A DNA stretch of 64,000 bases from Aequorivita vladivostokensis (GTDB taxonomy: Bacteria; Bacteroidota; Bacteroidia; Flavobacteriales; Flavobacteriaceae). The stretch lies in assembly GCF_000952855.1 (NCBI RefSeq), contig NZ_JSVU01000003.1:372001-436000 (forward strand), written 5' to 3'. Below, piece by piece: positions 50,752 to 60,119 of this stretch (its first letter is position 1; every line of letters begins with the position of its first letter). The notes beneath the pieces are model-generated. The model was not told where the DNA came from. It made no database searches and worked only from the letters and a program-made list of their open reading frames with translations. The position numbers and the translations under genes were made by a program.

Positions 50752-50876
50752 GTTGTGGGATGATGAAAAAAAGGTTAGCGGTTTAACATTTTCGTAAAGA
50801 AGTCATTCGTCTTAAGTCCATTTCACGGATGATTTCATTTTCTACCATTTCGCCAATGCCACATCTAAAATTTGAG

Positions 50877-50884
50877 TAACTTTG
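50877..50884 (+). promoter_or_regulatory. -7 box of the fur-type gene
   Basis: TAACTTTG, an exact TAnnTTTG match, 11 nt before the ATG at 50896. It places the transcript start about 5 nt before the ATG and rules out the in-frame TTG at 50872 as the start. Confidence 0.5.
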
Positions 50885-50895
50885 CACACTTAATT

Positions 50896-51369
50896 ATGAG
50901 TTCAAAAACAGACATAAATAATCAAGAAATTGTAAAGAACGTTTTTACGGGCTTCCTTGAGCAAAAGGGGCATCGCAAAACGCCGGAACGCTACGCAATT
51001 CTTCAGGAAATTTACGACCACGACGACCATTTTGATATTGAGTCGCTGTACATAAATATGAAGAATAAAAACTACCGCGTAAGCCGTGCCACGCTTTACA
51101 ATACTATTGAATTGCTTTTGGAATGCGGCTTGGTGCGCAAACACCAGTTTGGCCAAAACCAGGCACACTATGAAAAATCGTATTTTGACCGCAACCACGA
51201 CCACGTTATTCTCGCCGATGGCGAAGTGATTGAATTTTGCGACCCGCGGATTCACAACATAAAAAAAACCATAGAAGAGGTTTTTAACATTGAAATAACC
51301 AACCATTCACTTTATTTCTACGGAAATAGAAAAAATCCCGCCACTACCGATGACGGGAACAATCAATAA
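50896..51369 (+). CDS. Fur family transcriptional regulator
   Basis: 157 residues. Winged helix at about 15-85 ([48 protein letters not shown]) and metal/dimer domain with [19 protein letters not shown]. Only one CxxC-like Cys region is seen, so the structural zinc site of classical Fur is not obvious; iron, zinc or peroxide sensing cannot be told apart from sequence. ATG 50896 is chosen because an exact -7 box lies just before it. 5 nt before purA, so co-transcribed. Confidence 0.9.
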   Translation: MSSKTDINNQEIVKNVFTGFLEQKGHRKTPERYAILQEIYDHDDHFDIESLYINMKNKNYRVSRATLYNTIELLLECGLVRKHQFGQNQAHYEKSYFDRNHDHVILADGEVIEFCDPRIHNIKKTIEEVFNIEITNHSLYFYGNRKNPATTDDGNNQ

Positions 51370-51374
51370 AAATT

Positions 51375-52649
51375 ATGGCAGTAGACTTACTACTTGGATT
51401 GCAATGGGGCGACGAAGGCAAAGGAAAAATTGTCGATGTCCTAACAAAAAACTATGATATAATCGCGCGTTTTCAGGGCGGGCCGAATGCGGGCCACACT
51501 TTGGAATTTGACGGACACAAGCACGTTTTGCACACCATTCCCAGTGGAATATTTCACGAGGGAACTATCAATTTGGTGGGGAACGGCGTGGTGATTGACC
51601 CCGTGATTTTCAAAAGGGAGCTCGATAATCTTGCAAAATTCAATTTAGACCTTAAAAAGAGCCTGCTTATTTCGCGAAAGGCGCATCTTATTTTGCCTAC
51701 CCACCGTTTATTGGATGCTGCTTCCGAAGCTTCAAAAGGAAAAGCGAAGATTGGCTCAACGCTTAAGGGCATTGGCCCAACTTATATGGACAAGACCGGT
51801 CGCAACGGCATGCGTGTCGGCGATTTGGAAATGGACAACTGGCAGGAGAAATACCGCGCTCTGGCAGATAAGCACGAAGCGATGATTGATTTTTACAATG
51901 TGGATGTGCAATACGATTTGGCAGACCTTGAAGCGGAATTCTTCAAAGCGGTTGAAGTATTGAAAAGCCTTACCTTTATTGATAGCGAGGAATATTTGCA
52001 CCAAGCCCAAAAAGATGGCAAAACCATTCTTGCCGAAGGCGCTCAGGGGTCTTTGCTCGATATAGATTTTGGCACCTATCCCTTCGTAACCTCATCAAAC
52101 ACTACTGCCGCAGGAGCGTGTACCGGTTTGGGAATAGCTCCCGGAAAAATAAAGGAAGTATTCGGAATTTTTAAGGCTTACACCACTCGCGTGGGCAGTG
52201 GCCCCTTCCCTACCGAACTTTTTGACGAAGATGGCGAAACCATGGGCCGTGTGGGCAATGAATTTGGCGCAACCACAGGCCGTCCGCGTCGTTGCGGCTG
52301 GTTAGATTTGGTAGCGCTTCGATATGCAGTGCAAGTAAATGGCGTTACCCAATTAATTATGATGAAAGGCGACGTGTTGAGTGGTTTCGACACACTTAAA
52401 GTATGTACTGCTTATAACTATAAAGGTGAAACAATCCATCATTTTCCATATAATATTGAGGCCGAAAACGTAACGCCGGTATATACTGAAATGAAGGGCT
52501 GGCAGGCAGATTTAACCAAAATGACCGAAGCTTCTCAAATGCCACAGGCCTTGAACGATTATATCGATTTCTTGGAAAAAGAACTGGAAGTGCCAATCAA
52601 AATTGTTTCCGTAGGGCCGGACAGAAAACAAACCATTCATCGGGGTTAG
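51375..52649 (+). CDS. purA: Adenylosuccinate synthetase
   Basis: 424 residues, normal. GTP-binding start LLLGLQWGDEGKGKIVD, GPNAGHTLEFDGHK near 37-50, IGSTLKGIGPTYMDKTGRNGMRVGD near 126-150, EGAQGSLLDIDFGTYPFVTSSNT near 216-238 and TTGRPRRCGWLDLVALR near 298-314. It joins IMP and aspartate with GTP to give adenylosuccinate for AMP synthesis. It follows the fur-type gene by 5 nt. This conserved pairing means purine synthesis and metal-dependent control share a transcript. Confidence 0.96.
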   Translation: MAVDLLLGLQWGDEGKGKIVDVLTKNYDIIARFQGGPNAGHTLEFDGHKHVLHTIPSGIFHEGTINLVGNGVVIDPVIFKRELDNLAKFNLDLKKSLLISRKAHLILPTHRLLDAASEASKGKAKIGSTLKGIGPTYMDKTGRNGMRVGDLEMDNWQEKYRALADKHEAMIDFYNVDVQYDLADLEAEFFKAVEVLKSLTFIDSEEYLHQAQKDGKTILAEGAQGSLLDIDFGTYPFVTSSNTTAAGACTGLGIAPGKIKEVFGIFKAYTTRVGSGPFPTELFDEDGETMGRVGNEFGATTGRPRRCGWLDLVALRYAVQVNGVTQLIMMKGDVLSGFDTLKVCTAYNYKGETIHHFPYNIEAENVTPVYTEMKGWQADLTKMTEASQMPQALNDYIDFLEKELEVPIKIVSVGPDRKQTIHRG

Positions 52650-52703
52650 GGATTAAGGTCCCGATAGTTAGCGAGATGGGATTTGGGATTTTAAAAATAT
52701 CAT

Positions 52704-54464
52704 TTGAAAATAAATTCGATATATAGTTTTTTTCTTCTTTTTTTCCTCTTCTTCGGAGTAAATGGTTCCGCACAGGAAAAACAAAAGGTGGATATACAGT
52801 CCGGTTACCTTGAAATAAGGCCCGAATTTCCCGATGCCGCCATTTACACCAAAGACGAAACCGGGCAGGTGTATATCGTACACGAAGGTGTGGAAATGTG
52901 GTGCGACCAAGCCTTTGTTTACCTAAAAAACAATTTTGTAAAGGCCTATGGCGATGTGCGGATTACGCAAGGCGACACCGTCTCGATGAACAGCAAATAC
53001 GCTGAATACAACGGAAACACGCAATTTGCTTTTGCAAGCGGTGATGTAGTTTTAACAGAACCGAAAACCACCCTTAAAACAGATACGCTTTATTTCGACA
53101 GGATAAAACAACAGGCCTATTACAGGACTGGCGGCACGGTGCAGGATACTTCCAGCGTTTTGACCAGCCGTTCGGGGAGGTATTTTGCCGAAAGTAAAAA
53201 GTACCAATTTCTTCAAAATGTAAAAATCGTAAACCCGAAGTATACCGTTAATAGCAACCAACTCGATTTTTATTCAGAAACGGGAGATGCGTACCTATAC
53301 GGCCCTTCGACTATTGTGAGCGAAACCAGCACTGTTTATTGCGAACGCGGTTATTACGATACGCGTGGCGATACGGGCTATTTCGTAAAAAATTCAAAAG
53401 TAGATTACGAAAACCGAACGCTCTACGGAGACAGCATCTACTTTGACCGAAACAAGAGTTTTGCCTCTGCCACCAATAATATTCGGGTTTTGGACACCAT
53501 CAATAAAAGTGTAATCCGCGGCCATTACGCCGAAGTTTACCGCGAAAAGGATTCGGTTTTTATTACGAAAAGAGCCGTGGCAATCACGGTTCGCGACGGC
53601 GATTCCATTTATGTGCACGCAGACACACTGCGCGTTACGGGCAAACCTGAGAATAGAATTGTAAAAGGATTTTATCGCGCCCGGCTTTTCAAACCCGGAA
53701 AAGTTGGCGACGATCCTACCAGCGGAAAATGTGACAGTATTTACGTCAACGAAAAAAGGGGAATTACAAAACTATTGCGAAACCCAGTTTTGTGGAGCGG
53801 CGAAAACCAAATGATTGGCGATACCATCCACATTCTTTCAGATACGATAACGGATAAACTGGATACGCTCAAAGTTTTCAACAATGCTTTTTTGGTGCAA
53901 AAAGATAGCCTGGGCTTCAATCAGGTAAAGGGCGAACGGCTTATCGGACTTTTTACAAATAATGAGCTGGACACGGTAAATATCAATAAAAACGCACAAG
54001 TAATCTATTATTCCCGAGATGATAACGAGAAATTGGTCGGTATAAACAATACGGTTTCCAGTTCCATTCAAATGTATTTGGAAGAGCAGCAGATTACCGG
54101 AATTAGGTTTATAAAAAAGGCAGATGGCAAAGTGTATCCGCCCTCAATGTTGCCTGAGAATGCGAGGATTCTCCCCGGGTTTCAATGGCGGGGCGATGAA
54201 CGGCTGTATTCCGTGGAAGATTTATTTAAGGGAAAACCCGCGCCCGTGCTTCCAAAAATTACGGGAATCCCACTGCCGAAGGACGAGGGCGAATTTTTTG
54301 AGGATATTCCCGAAGACGAAATTGAACTTCCCGAAGAGTCCAAACTTTCCCCAAAAGATTTACAAAACCGACCGGACGACCCCAAACCCGAAACTTTGGA
54401 AAGCGAGGCGGAACGGGATTCCATTCAACAGAAAGTAAATGATTCCATTCAAACCGGGAACTAA
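52704..54464 (+). CDS. OstA-like (LptA/LptD N-domain) envelope protein
   Basis: 586 residues. The only start that gives a signal peptide is TTG 52704 (KINSIYSFFLLFFLFFG...GSA). The body is beta-rich and resembles OstA-like domains: GYLEIRPEFPDAAIYTK, NNFVKAYGDVRITQGDT, QFAFASGDVVLTEPKTTL, with many repeats of the type VYCERGYYDTRGDTGYF. C-terminal 80 residues are Pro/Glu/Asp-rich. OstA-like proteins take part in LPS transport to the outer membrane, and such an architecture suits the periplasm. The next gene overlaps by one base (TAATG). Confidence 0.85.
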   Translation: MKINSIYSFFLLFFLFFGVNGSAQEKQKVDIQSGYLEIRPEFPDAAIYTKDETGQVYIVHEGVEMWCDQAFVYLKNNFVKAYGDVRITQGDTVSMNSKYAEYNGNTQFAFASGDVVLTEPKTTLKTDTLYFDRIKQQAYYRTGGTVQDTSSVLTSRSGRYFAESKKYQFLQNVKIVNPKYTVNSNQLDFYSETGDAYLYGPSTIVSETSTVYCERGYYDTRGDTGYFVKNSKVDYENRTLYGDSIYFDRNKSFASATNNIRVLDTINKSVIRGHYAEVYREKDSVFITKRAVAITVRDGDSIYVHADTLRVTGKPENRIVKGFYRARLFKPGKVGDDPTSGKCDSIYVNEKRGITKLLRNPVLWSGENQMIGDTIHILSDTITDKLDTLKVFNNAFLVQKDSLGFNQVKGERLIGLFTNNELDTVNINKNAQVIYYSRDDNEKLVGINNTVSSSIQMYLEEQQITGIRFIKKADGKVYPPSMLPENARILPGFQWRGDERLYSVEDLFKGKPAPVLPKITGIPLPKDEGEFFEDIPEDEIELPEESKLSPKDLQNRPDDPKPETLESEAERDSIQQKVNDSIQTGN

Positions 54465-55648
54465 TGACTGAGGATTTCTACAAATACCAAGCGCAAACAA
54501 CACCACATCCGTTGGCGTTGGAAATTTCACACGCCGAAGGAAGTTACATTTACGATACTTCCGGCAAAAAGCATTTGGATTTTGTAGCGGGAGTTTCTGC
54601 CTGCACACTGGGGCATTGCCATCCGCGCGTTGTTTCTGCAATAAAAACGCAAGCTGAAAAATATCTGCACGTCATGGTTTATGGCGAATATATTCAAGAA
54701 CCCGCCGTGGAACTTGCAAAACTGCTGGCCAAAAATCTTCCGAAGAATTTAAACACAACCTATTTGGTAAACAGCGGCACAGAAGCCATTGAAGGTGCAT
54801 TAAAACTCGCCCGCCGCGCAACGGGAAGAACGCAAATTCTTTACGCAAATAATGCCTACCACGGCAACACCATGGGCTCGATGAGCGTGATGGGCTACGA
54901 GGAGCGCAAAAACGCTTTCAAACCTTTGGTTCCGGATTGCTTCCCTGTAAATTTCAATAGTGAAGCAGATCTTCAAAAAATAAACACGGAAACGGCTGCT
55001 ATTATTTTGGAAACCATCCAAGGCGGCGCTGGTTTTATCCAGCCGGAAAATGATTATCTGAAAAAAGTGCGAAAGCGTTGTGATGAAACCAGAACGCTTT
55101 TGATTTTGGATGAAATTCAGCCCGGATTTGGAAGAACCGGCAAACTTTTCGCTTTTGAACATTTCGGCATCGTGCCGGATATTTTAGTGATGGGAAAAGG
55201 CATGGGCGGCGGCTTGCCCATTGGCGCGTTTACCGCTTCACACGAAGTGATGGCACTGCTCCAGGAGAACCCAAAGCTGGGGCATATTACCACTTTTGGC
55301 GGAAATCCCGTGATAGCGGCTGCCGCTTTGGCAACGCTTCAGGAATTGACGGAAACTGATATTGTTCAGCAAACACTTCAAAAAGAAAAACTTTTTAGAA
55401 AATTGCTGAAACATCCACTAATAAAGGAAGTACGCGGCAGAGGCCTGATGCTTGCCGCAATGGTGGAAAGTCCCGAAATCGCTTCCGAAGTAATCCTGGC
55501 TTGCAAAGAAAGAGGATTGGTGCTTTTTTGGCTACTTTTTGAAGGTCGGGCCATCCGTATTACGCCACCACTGACAATCAGCAATGACGAAATTGAGGAG
55601 GGCTGTAAAATACTGACAGGCGTTCTAAACTCGCTTCAAAAGAGATAG
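54464..55648 (+). CDS. Class III PLP aminotransferase (acetylornithine aminotransferase-like)
   Basis: 394 residues. VNSGTEAIEGALKLARR near 104-120, YANNAYHGNTMGSMSVMG near 126-143, LDEIQPGFGRTGKLFAFEHF near 213-232 and the PLP Lys in ILVMGKGMGGGLPIG near 238-252. It resembles acetylornithine/4-aminobutyrate-type enzymes; substrate not clear, because no arginine genes are adjacent. The ATG overlaps the stop of the OstA-like gene by one base, so translation is coupled even though the functions look unrelated. Confidence 0.88.
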   Translation: MTEDFYKYQAQTTPHPLALEISHAEGSYIYDTSGKKHLDFVAGVSACTLGHCHPRVVSAIKTQAEKYLHVMVYGEYIQEPAVELAKLLAKNLPKNLNTTYLVNSGTEAIEGALKLARRATGRTQILYANNAYHGNTMGSMSVMGYEERKNAFKPLVPDCFPVNFNSEADLQKINTETAAIILETIQGGAGFIQPENDYLKKVRKRCDETRTLLILDEIQPGFGRTGKLFAFEHFGIVPDILVMGKGMGGGLPIGAFTASHEVMALLQENPKLGHITTFGGNPVIAAAALATLQELTETDIVQQTLQKEKLFRKLLKHPLIKEVRGRGLMLAAMVESPEIASEVILACKERGLVLFWLLFEGRAIRITPPLTISNDEIEEGCKILTGVLNSLQKR

Positions 55649-55732
55649 ATGTTGCGCAAAGCCTTTGTTTACAGGTATTTATAAACAAACCTACTGTTGA
55701 TAAGTCCGTTAACAATAAACACGGCATAACAA

Positions 55733-55761
55733 TTGAACTTATTTATACATTATTATCTTTA
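55733..55761 (+). promoter_or_regulatory. Putative promoter of the TPR gene
   Basis: TTG at 55733-55735, 18-nt spacer, TATCTTTA at 55754-55761. The predicted transcript starts near 55768, about 20 nt before the ATG at 55790. Confidence 0.45.
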
Positions 55762-55789
55762 AAATAGAAGAAACCGTTAAACCGTGCGT

Positions 55790-57190
55790 ATGCAATTAAG
55801 TTCAAACGAGCATAACAACTTCTCGCTGGAAAGATTCGAATCTATGCTGAAAACCAACAGCGTTCTGTTTTTCGACTCAGAGGAATTTGAGGAAATAGTG
55901 CATCACTACCTTGAAAATGGAAAAATTGCACTTGCCAAAAAAGCGACCAAATTAGGGCTGGAACAACACCCATCCTCCACAAACCTTAAGCTTTTCCAAA
56001 TAGAAATGTACATTTTTGAAAACAAACTGGACATTGCTGATGAGCTTTTGGATGAGTTGCACCAATTGGAACAAAGCAACGAGGAAATCTACATCCAAAA
56101 GGCGAATATTTTCTCGCGTCGCGACATGCACAAAGAGGCTATCACCCTACTGGAACAGGCTTTGGAGATTACTGCCGACGAAGCCGATGTATTGTCGTTA
56201 TTGGGAATGGAATATTTATTCCTCGAAGATTACGAAAATGCCAAACTCTATTTTATGAGATGTTTGGAGGAAGACGAGGAAGATTATTCCGCACTCTACA
56301 ATATTATTTACTGTTTTGAATTCTTGGATGAATACGAAGCGGCCATTGATTATTTGAATGATTTTCTCAACAAAAACCCGTATTGTGAGGTAGCTTGGCA
56401 CCAAATAGGCAAGCAGTATTATGAACTGAAGGACTATAAAAAAGCCCTTGCCGCCTTTGATTTTGCCATAATCAGTGACGACCGTTTTATAGGAGCCTAC
56501 CTTGAAAAAGGAAGAGTGCTCGAAAAACTGAAACGATATGAAGAAGCCATTGAAAGCTACTCCATTACCTTAGGACTCGATGACCCAACTTCTTACGCAT
56601 TATTGCGAATAGGGAAATGCTACGAAAAATTGGGCAATGCCGAAATGGCCATCCAGTTTTATACAAAATGTGTGGAGGAAGACTCCTTGCTTGACAAAGG
56701 TTGGATCGCCATCACCGATTTTTACATAAAAAACAAACAATTTCAAAAAGCGCTTTATTATATAGAAAAAGCTATTAATATTGATAGTGAAAATGTGCTT
56801 TACTGGAAGCGTTATGCCAAAATAAACAATAAACTCAACCTATTTGAGGAAGCGGAAGTCGGTTTCAGAAAGGCGTTGGAATTGGGCAATTATGAACTAG
56901 AATCTTGGTTAACCCGCGGCGATATTTTGACCAATCTCGGTGAATTTGAGGCCGCAGTGAACAATTTCAATCAATCTTTGGAATTTTATCCGGAACACGC
57001 CGAGATAGAATACCGTCTTTCAGGGCTTTATTTCACATTGAACGAAAATGACAAAGGCGCGTTTCACTTAAAAAATGCCCTAAAATCTGAGCCCGAATTC
57101 TTGATGATTATTGAGGAACTTTTTCCGCAGGTTTACCAAATGCCAGCGGTAGTGGAAATAATCAAACAACACAAAAATCCTTCGCTTTAA
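55790..57190 (+). CDS. Tetratricopeptide repeat protein
   Basis: 466 residues from ATG 55790 (GTG two codons upstream also possible). About 11 TPR units from residue 35 to 450, for example NEEIYIQKANIFSRRDMHKEAITLLEQAL, SALYNIIYCFEFLDEYEAAIDYL and SYALLRIGKCYEKLGNAEMAIQFY. No signal peptide or enzyme domain. TPR arrays bind other proteins; the partner is unknown. The family is well kept in flavobacteria in this position. DUF368 gene follows after 35 nt. Confidence 0.87.
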   Translation: MQLSSNEHNNFSLERFESMLKTNSVLFFDSEEFEEIVHHYLENGKIALAKKATKLGLEQHPSSTNLKLFQIEMYIFENKLDIADELLDELHQLEQSNEEIYIQKANIFSRRDMHKEAITLLEQALEITADEADVLSLLGMEYLFLEDYENAKLYFMRCLEEDEEDYSALYNIIYCFEFLDEYEAAIDYLNDFLNKNPYCEVAWHQIGKQYYELKDYKKALAAFDFAIISDDRFIGAYLEKGRVLEKLKRYEEAIESYSITLGLDDPTSYALLRIGKCYEKLGNAEMAIQFYTKCVEEDSLLDKGWIAITDFYIKNKQFQKALYYIEKAINIDSENVLYWKRYAKINNKLNLFEEAEVGFRKALELGNYELESWLTRGDILTNLGEFEAAVNNFNQSLEFYPEHAEIEYRLSGLYFTLNENDKGAFHLKNALKSEPEFLMIIEELFPQVYQMPAVVEIIKQHKNPSL

Positions 57191-57196
57191 TTTCTG

Positions 57197-57204
57197 TATT
57201 TTTG
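57197..57204 (+). promoter_or_regulatory. -7 box upstream of the first DUF368 gene
   Basis: TATTTTTG, an exact TAnnTTTG match 21 nt before the ATG at 57226. No clear -33 box. Confidence 0.35.
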
Positions 57205-57225
57205 GGGTTTTAGCAAAATAGACCT

Positions 57226-58221
57226 ATGCCTCAACGGAATTTTCTTCAGTATTTAGTTATCACCGCAAAAGGCCTCGCCATGGGCGCTGCCGATGTTGTG
57301 CCAGGCGTTTCGGGCGGTACCATCGCCTTCATTTCCGGAATTTATGAAGAATTGATAGAAACCATCCATAAATTGGATCTCGGGTTCTTCAAAATCTGGA
57401 AAGCGGACGGTTTTTTAAAAGCGTGGAAACATTATAACCTCGGGTTTCTTTTGGCGCTGTTTTCAGGTGTTTTTATCAGCATCATTTCCTTGGCAAAATT
57501 GATTACTTGGCTTTTGGAGATTTACCCAATTATGGTCTGGTCGTTCTTTTTCGGGTTGGTAATTGCCAGTATTGTTTACGTGGGCAAACAAATTACCAAC
57601 TGGCGATTGGCGGTGATTACGATGATGATTGTTGCTGCCATAGCATCCTATCTAATAACAATCGCAGACCCCGTGGGCTCTCCGGACAGCACGTGGTTTC
57701 TTTTTTTCGCAGGTTTTATAGCAATTATAGCAATGATACTTCCGGGTATTTCGGGGGCCTTTATCCTGTTGCTTTTGGGCGCATACACCACCGTTATCGG
57801 CATTGTGACCCAATTGGGCGAAGGCATTACAACTTTGGACAGTTCACTTTTTGTGGGTGCCTTGGGCAAGCTTCTAATATTTGCAGTAGGTGCCGTTATT
57901 GGTCTAAAAGTTTTTTCCAGAGCTCTCAACTGGATGTTTAAGCACCATAAAAATCTGATACTTGCGGTACTTACCGGTTTTATGATTGGCGCGCTGAACA
58001 AGATTTGGCCGTGGAAGGAAGTTTTGCAATACAGATTAAGCCACTCCGGAGAACAAATACCTTTTATTGAAAGAAGCATATTTCCGCAAAATTATGAGGG
58101 CAATCCACAAATTTTGTACGCTATAATATTTGCCGTAATAGGTTTTCTGACCATCTTTTTATTGGAAAGAATCGCCGTAAATAAAGTCGCAGTTTCAAGC
58201 ACCAATGAACAATCCAATTAA
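57226..58221 (+). CDS. DUF368 membrane protein (first of two)
   Basis: 331 residues with about eight membrane helices. Diagnostic start AKGLAMGAADVVPGVSGGTIAFISGIYEEL near 12-41 and the internal copy AMILPGISGAFILLLLG near 169-185, i.e. an inverted-repeat transporter with two PGxSG motifs. DUF368 includes PopT, implicated in C55-phosphate (undecaprenyl phosphate) movement across the membrane. A paralogue follows after 49 nt. Confidence 0.92.
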   Translation: MPQRNFLQYLVITAKGLAMGAADVVPGVSGGTIAFISGIYEELIETIHKLDLGFFKIWKADGFLKAWKHYNLGFLLALFSGVFISIISLAKLITWLLEIYPIMVWSFFFGLVIASIVYVGKQITNWRLAVITMMIVAAIASYLITIADPVGSPDSTWFLFFAGFIAIIAMILPGISGAFILLLLGAYTTVIGIVTQLGEGITTLDSSLFVGALGKLLIFAVGAVIGLKVFSRALNWMFKHHKNLILAVLTGFMIGALNKIWPWKEVLQYRLSHSGEQIPFIERSIFPQNYEGNPQILYAIIFAVIGFLTIFLLERIAVNKVAVSSTNEQSN

Positions 58222-58262
58222 CTCCTAACCCATAACATTTAACTCCTAACCCTTAACTTTTA
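58222..58262. repeat. Tandem repeat of TAACTCCTAACCC-like unit
   Basis: Three loose copies of a 13-16 nt unit (AACTCCTAACCC(A/T)TAACa) fill the spacer between the two DUF368 genes. Confidence 0.55.
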
Positions 58263-58270
58263 ACTTACCC

Positions 58271-59293
58271 GTGTACGAAAATCGTTCCTTCTCCGATAAA
58301 GTTTGGCTGGTCCTTAAAGGGCTGGGAATGGGCGCGGCCAATAAGGTGCCCGGTGTATCGGGTGGCGTTGTGGCCTTCGTGGCAGGTTTTTATGAGGAAT
58401 TTATTTATTCGCTTCAAAAAGTAAATAAAAAAGCGTTCAAACTATTTATTGACGGGCGTTTCAAGAGTTTTTACAGATATACCAACGGCCAGTTTTTAAG
58501 CCTTTTGATTTTGGGAATGGTGATAAGCTATTTCAGCGTTTCCAAACTTTTGGACTACCTGATTGTGTATTATGAACTCTTCGTTTGGAGCGCATTTTTC
58601 GGAATGATTATCGGCTCCATATATTTTATCGCGAAAGATTTTGGCGACTGGAACCGAAAATATGTAGGCTATCTACTCTGTGGTGTCGCTGCGGGCGTTG
58701 CCATCAGTTTTTTGGAGCCCGCCAAAGAAAACAGCAATCTACTCTTTGTCTTTTTCTGTGGAATTATCAGCGTTTCGGGGATGACCCTGCCCGGCCTCTC
58801 GGGTTCTTTCATCCTAATTCTTTTGGGAAATTACGTGCTGCTTTTGGTAGATTCGGTAAATTCACTTTTTGATACGTTTGCAGATGTTTTTCAGGGCGAT
58901 TTCAATTGGATTTATAACGCGGAGCGCATTGAACTTTTAAAGGTATTGGCCGTTTTTTCGTTGGGCTCGTTGGTAGGGTTAGTCTCGCTATCCCATCTTT
59001 TGGCTTACGTTTTAAAAAGGTTCAAAAAAGCTACCTACGCCGTTATCATTGGGTTTATCGCAGGTTCGCTTGGCGTGGTTTGGCCGTGGAAAGAAAAAAA
59101 ATACGAGCTAGATGCTTTCGGCCAAATTCAATTTGATGCCAATGGCAGGGAAATTATACGGGGCTACAACCGCTTTTTTCCTTCGGAATTTAATTCGGAG
59201 ACCATTCTCGCTATCGTGTTTATCATAGTCGGAGTTGCGATTGTCCTTAGTTTGGATTGGTACGACAACCATAGAAAGAGACATCATGGCTAA
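58271..59293 (+). CDS. DUF368 membrane protein (second of two)
   Basis: 340 residues from GTG 58271. Same two-motif structure as its neighbour: LKGLGMGAANKVPGVSGGVVAF near 16-37 and SGMTLPGLSGSFILILLG near 167-184, about eight helices. It differs enough that gene conversion is unlikely; both are probably kept for different conditions or substrates, as several C55-P translocases can coexist. The aroE start lies 8 nt inside its 3' end. Confidence 0.9.
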   Translation: MYENRSFSDKVWLVLKGLGMGAANKVPGVSGGVVAFVAGFYEEFIYSLQKVNKKAFKLFIDGRFKSFYRYTNGQFLSLLILGMVISYFSVSKLLDYLIVYYELFVWSAFFGMIIGSIYFIAKDFGDWNRKYVGYLLCGVAAGVAISFLEPAKENSNLLFVFFCGIISVSGMTLPGLSGSFILILLGNYVLLLVDSVNSLFDTFADVFQGDFNWIYNAERIELLKVLAVFSLGSLVGLVSLSHLLAYVLKRFKKATYAVIIGFIAGSLGVVWPWKEKKYELDAFGQIQFDANGREIIRGYNRFFPSEFNSETILAIVFIIVGVAIVLSLDWYDNHRKRHHG

Positions 59294-60017
59294 GTTTGGA
59301 TTAATCGGAAGAAATATAGACTATTCCTTTTCAAAAAAATTCTTTTCTGAAAAATTTGAACGGGAAAATTTGGCGCATACCTATGAAAATTTTGACATTT
59401 CTTCAATCCAAAAATTTCAAAAGATACCTCAGGAAACACCCCATTTAAAAGGGCTGAACGTTACCATTCCTTATAAAGAGGAAATAATTCCCTTCCTTGA
59501 TAGCTTGGACGCTGATGCCGAAAAAATTGGCGCCGTAAACACCATTAAAATTTCTGAAGAAGGAAAACTCACAGGCTACAATACGGACCATTTCGGTTTT
59601 CAGAAATCGTTGGAAGCCTTTTTACCTCTTCAGCAGAAAACCGCGTTAATACTGGGCACGGGCGGCGCTTCAAAAGCTGTCGCTTATGCTTTGCACAAGT
59701 TGGGTTTCGAATTCAAATTTGTAAGCAGGAAAAAAACAACTGCCGGTTTGCTATATTCGGAAATGGATAAATCCACGATTGAAAACCATCCTCTAATAAT
59801 AAACTGTACCCCGCTTGGCACCTTTCCGAACATCGCTGATTGTCCGCCACTTCCCTATCAATTTCTCACAAAAAACCATCTGCTTTTCGATTTAATCTAC
59901 AATCCCGCCGAGACCGAATTTTTAAAACGCGGAAAAATACAAGGAGCCCAAACCACCAATGGCTTGAAAACGTTGGAGCTACAGGCCGAGAAAGCGTGGG
60001 AAATCTGGAATTCATAA
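59286..60017 (+). CDS. aroE: Shikimate dehydrogenase
   Basis: 243 residues from ATG 59286, which overlaps the DUF368 stop by 8 nt; a longer frame is not homologous. FGLIGRNIDYSFSKKFF at 3-19 (shikimate-binding Ser pair), NVTIPYKEEIIPFLDSL near 58-74 (catalytic Lys), GAVNTIK near 82, YNTDHFGF near 96-103 (catalytic Asp), LILGTGGASKAVAYAL near 120-135 (NADP site) and NGLKTLELQAEKAWEIW at the end. It reduces 3-dehydroshikimate with NADPH. Confidence 0.93.
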   Translation: MAKFGLIGRNIDYSFSKKFFSEKFERENLAHTYENFDISSIQKFQKIPQETPHLKGLNVTIPYKEEIIPFLDSLDADAEKIGAVNTIKISEEGKLTGYNTDHFGFQKSLEAFLPLQQKTALILGTGGASKAVAYALHKLGFEFKFVSRKKTTAGLLYSEMDKSTIENHPLIINCTPLGTFPNIADCPPLPYQFLTKNHLLFDLIYNPAETEFLKRGKIQGAQTTNGLKTLELQAEKAWEIWNS

Positions 60018-60053
60018 AATTCAAATAAAAAACTTCAAAAAAACGCTGTGTGC

Positions 60054-60084
60054 TTTGCCAATTGCGCAGTTGTTAGTATCTTGA
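60054..60084 (+). promoter_or_regulatory. Possible promoter of the DUF349 gene
   Basis: TTTG at 60054-60057, 19-nt spacer, TATCTTGA at 60077-60084 (two mismatches to the -7 consensus). It would leave a leader of about 30 nt before the ATG at 60120. Confidence 0.3.
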
Positions 60085-60119
60085 CCCTCCAAGAAAAACG
60101 AACCTAAACATTGAAACAA

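Noticed and set aside
55649-55684. 11-codon frame starting ATGTTGCGC after the aminotransferase gene
   Set aside because: Too short and without attenuator-like structure or amino acid bias.
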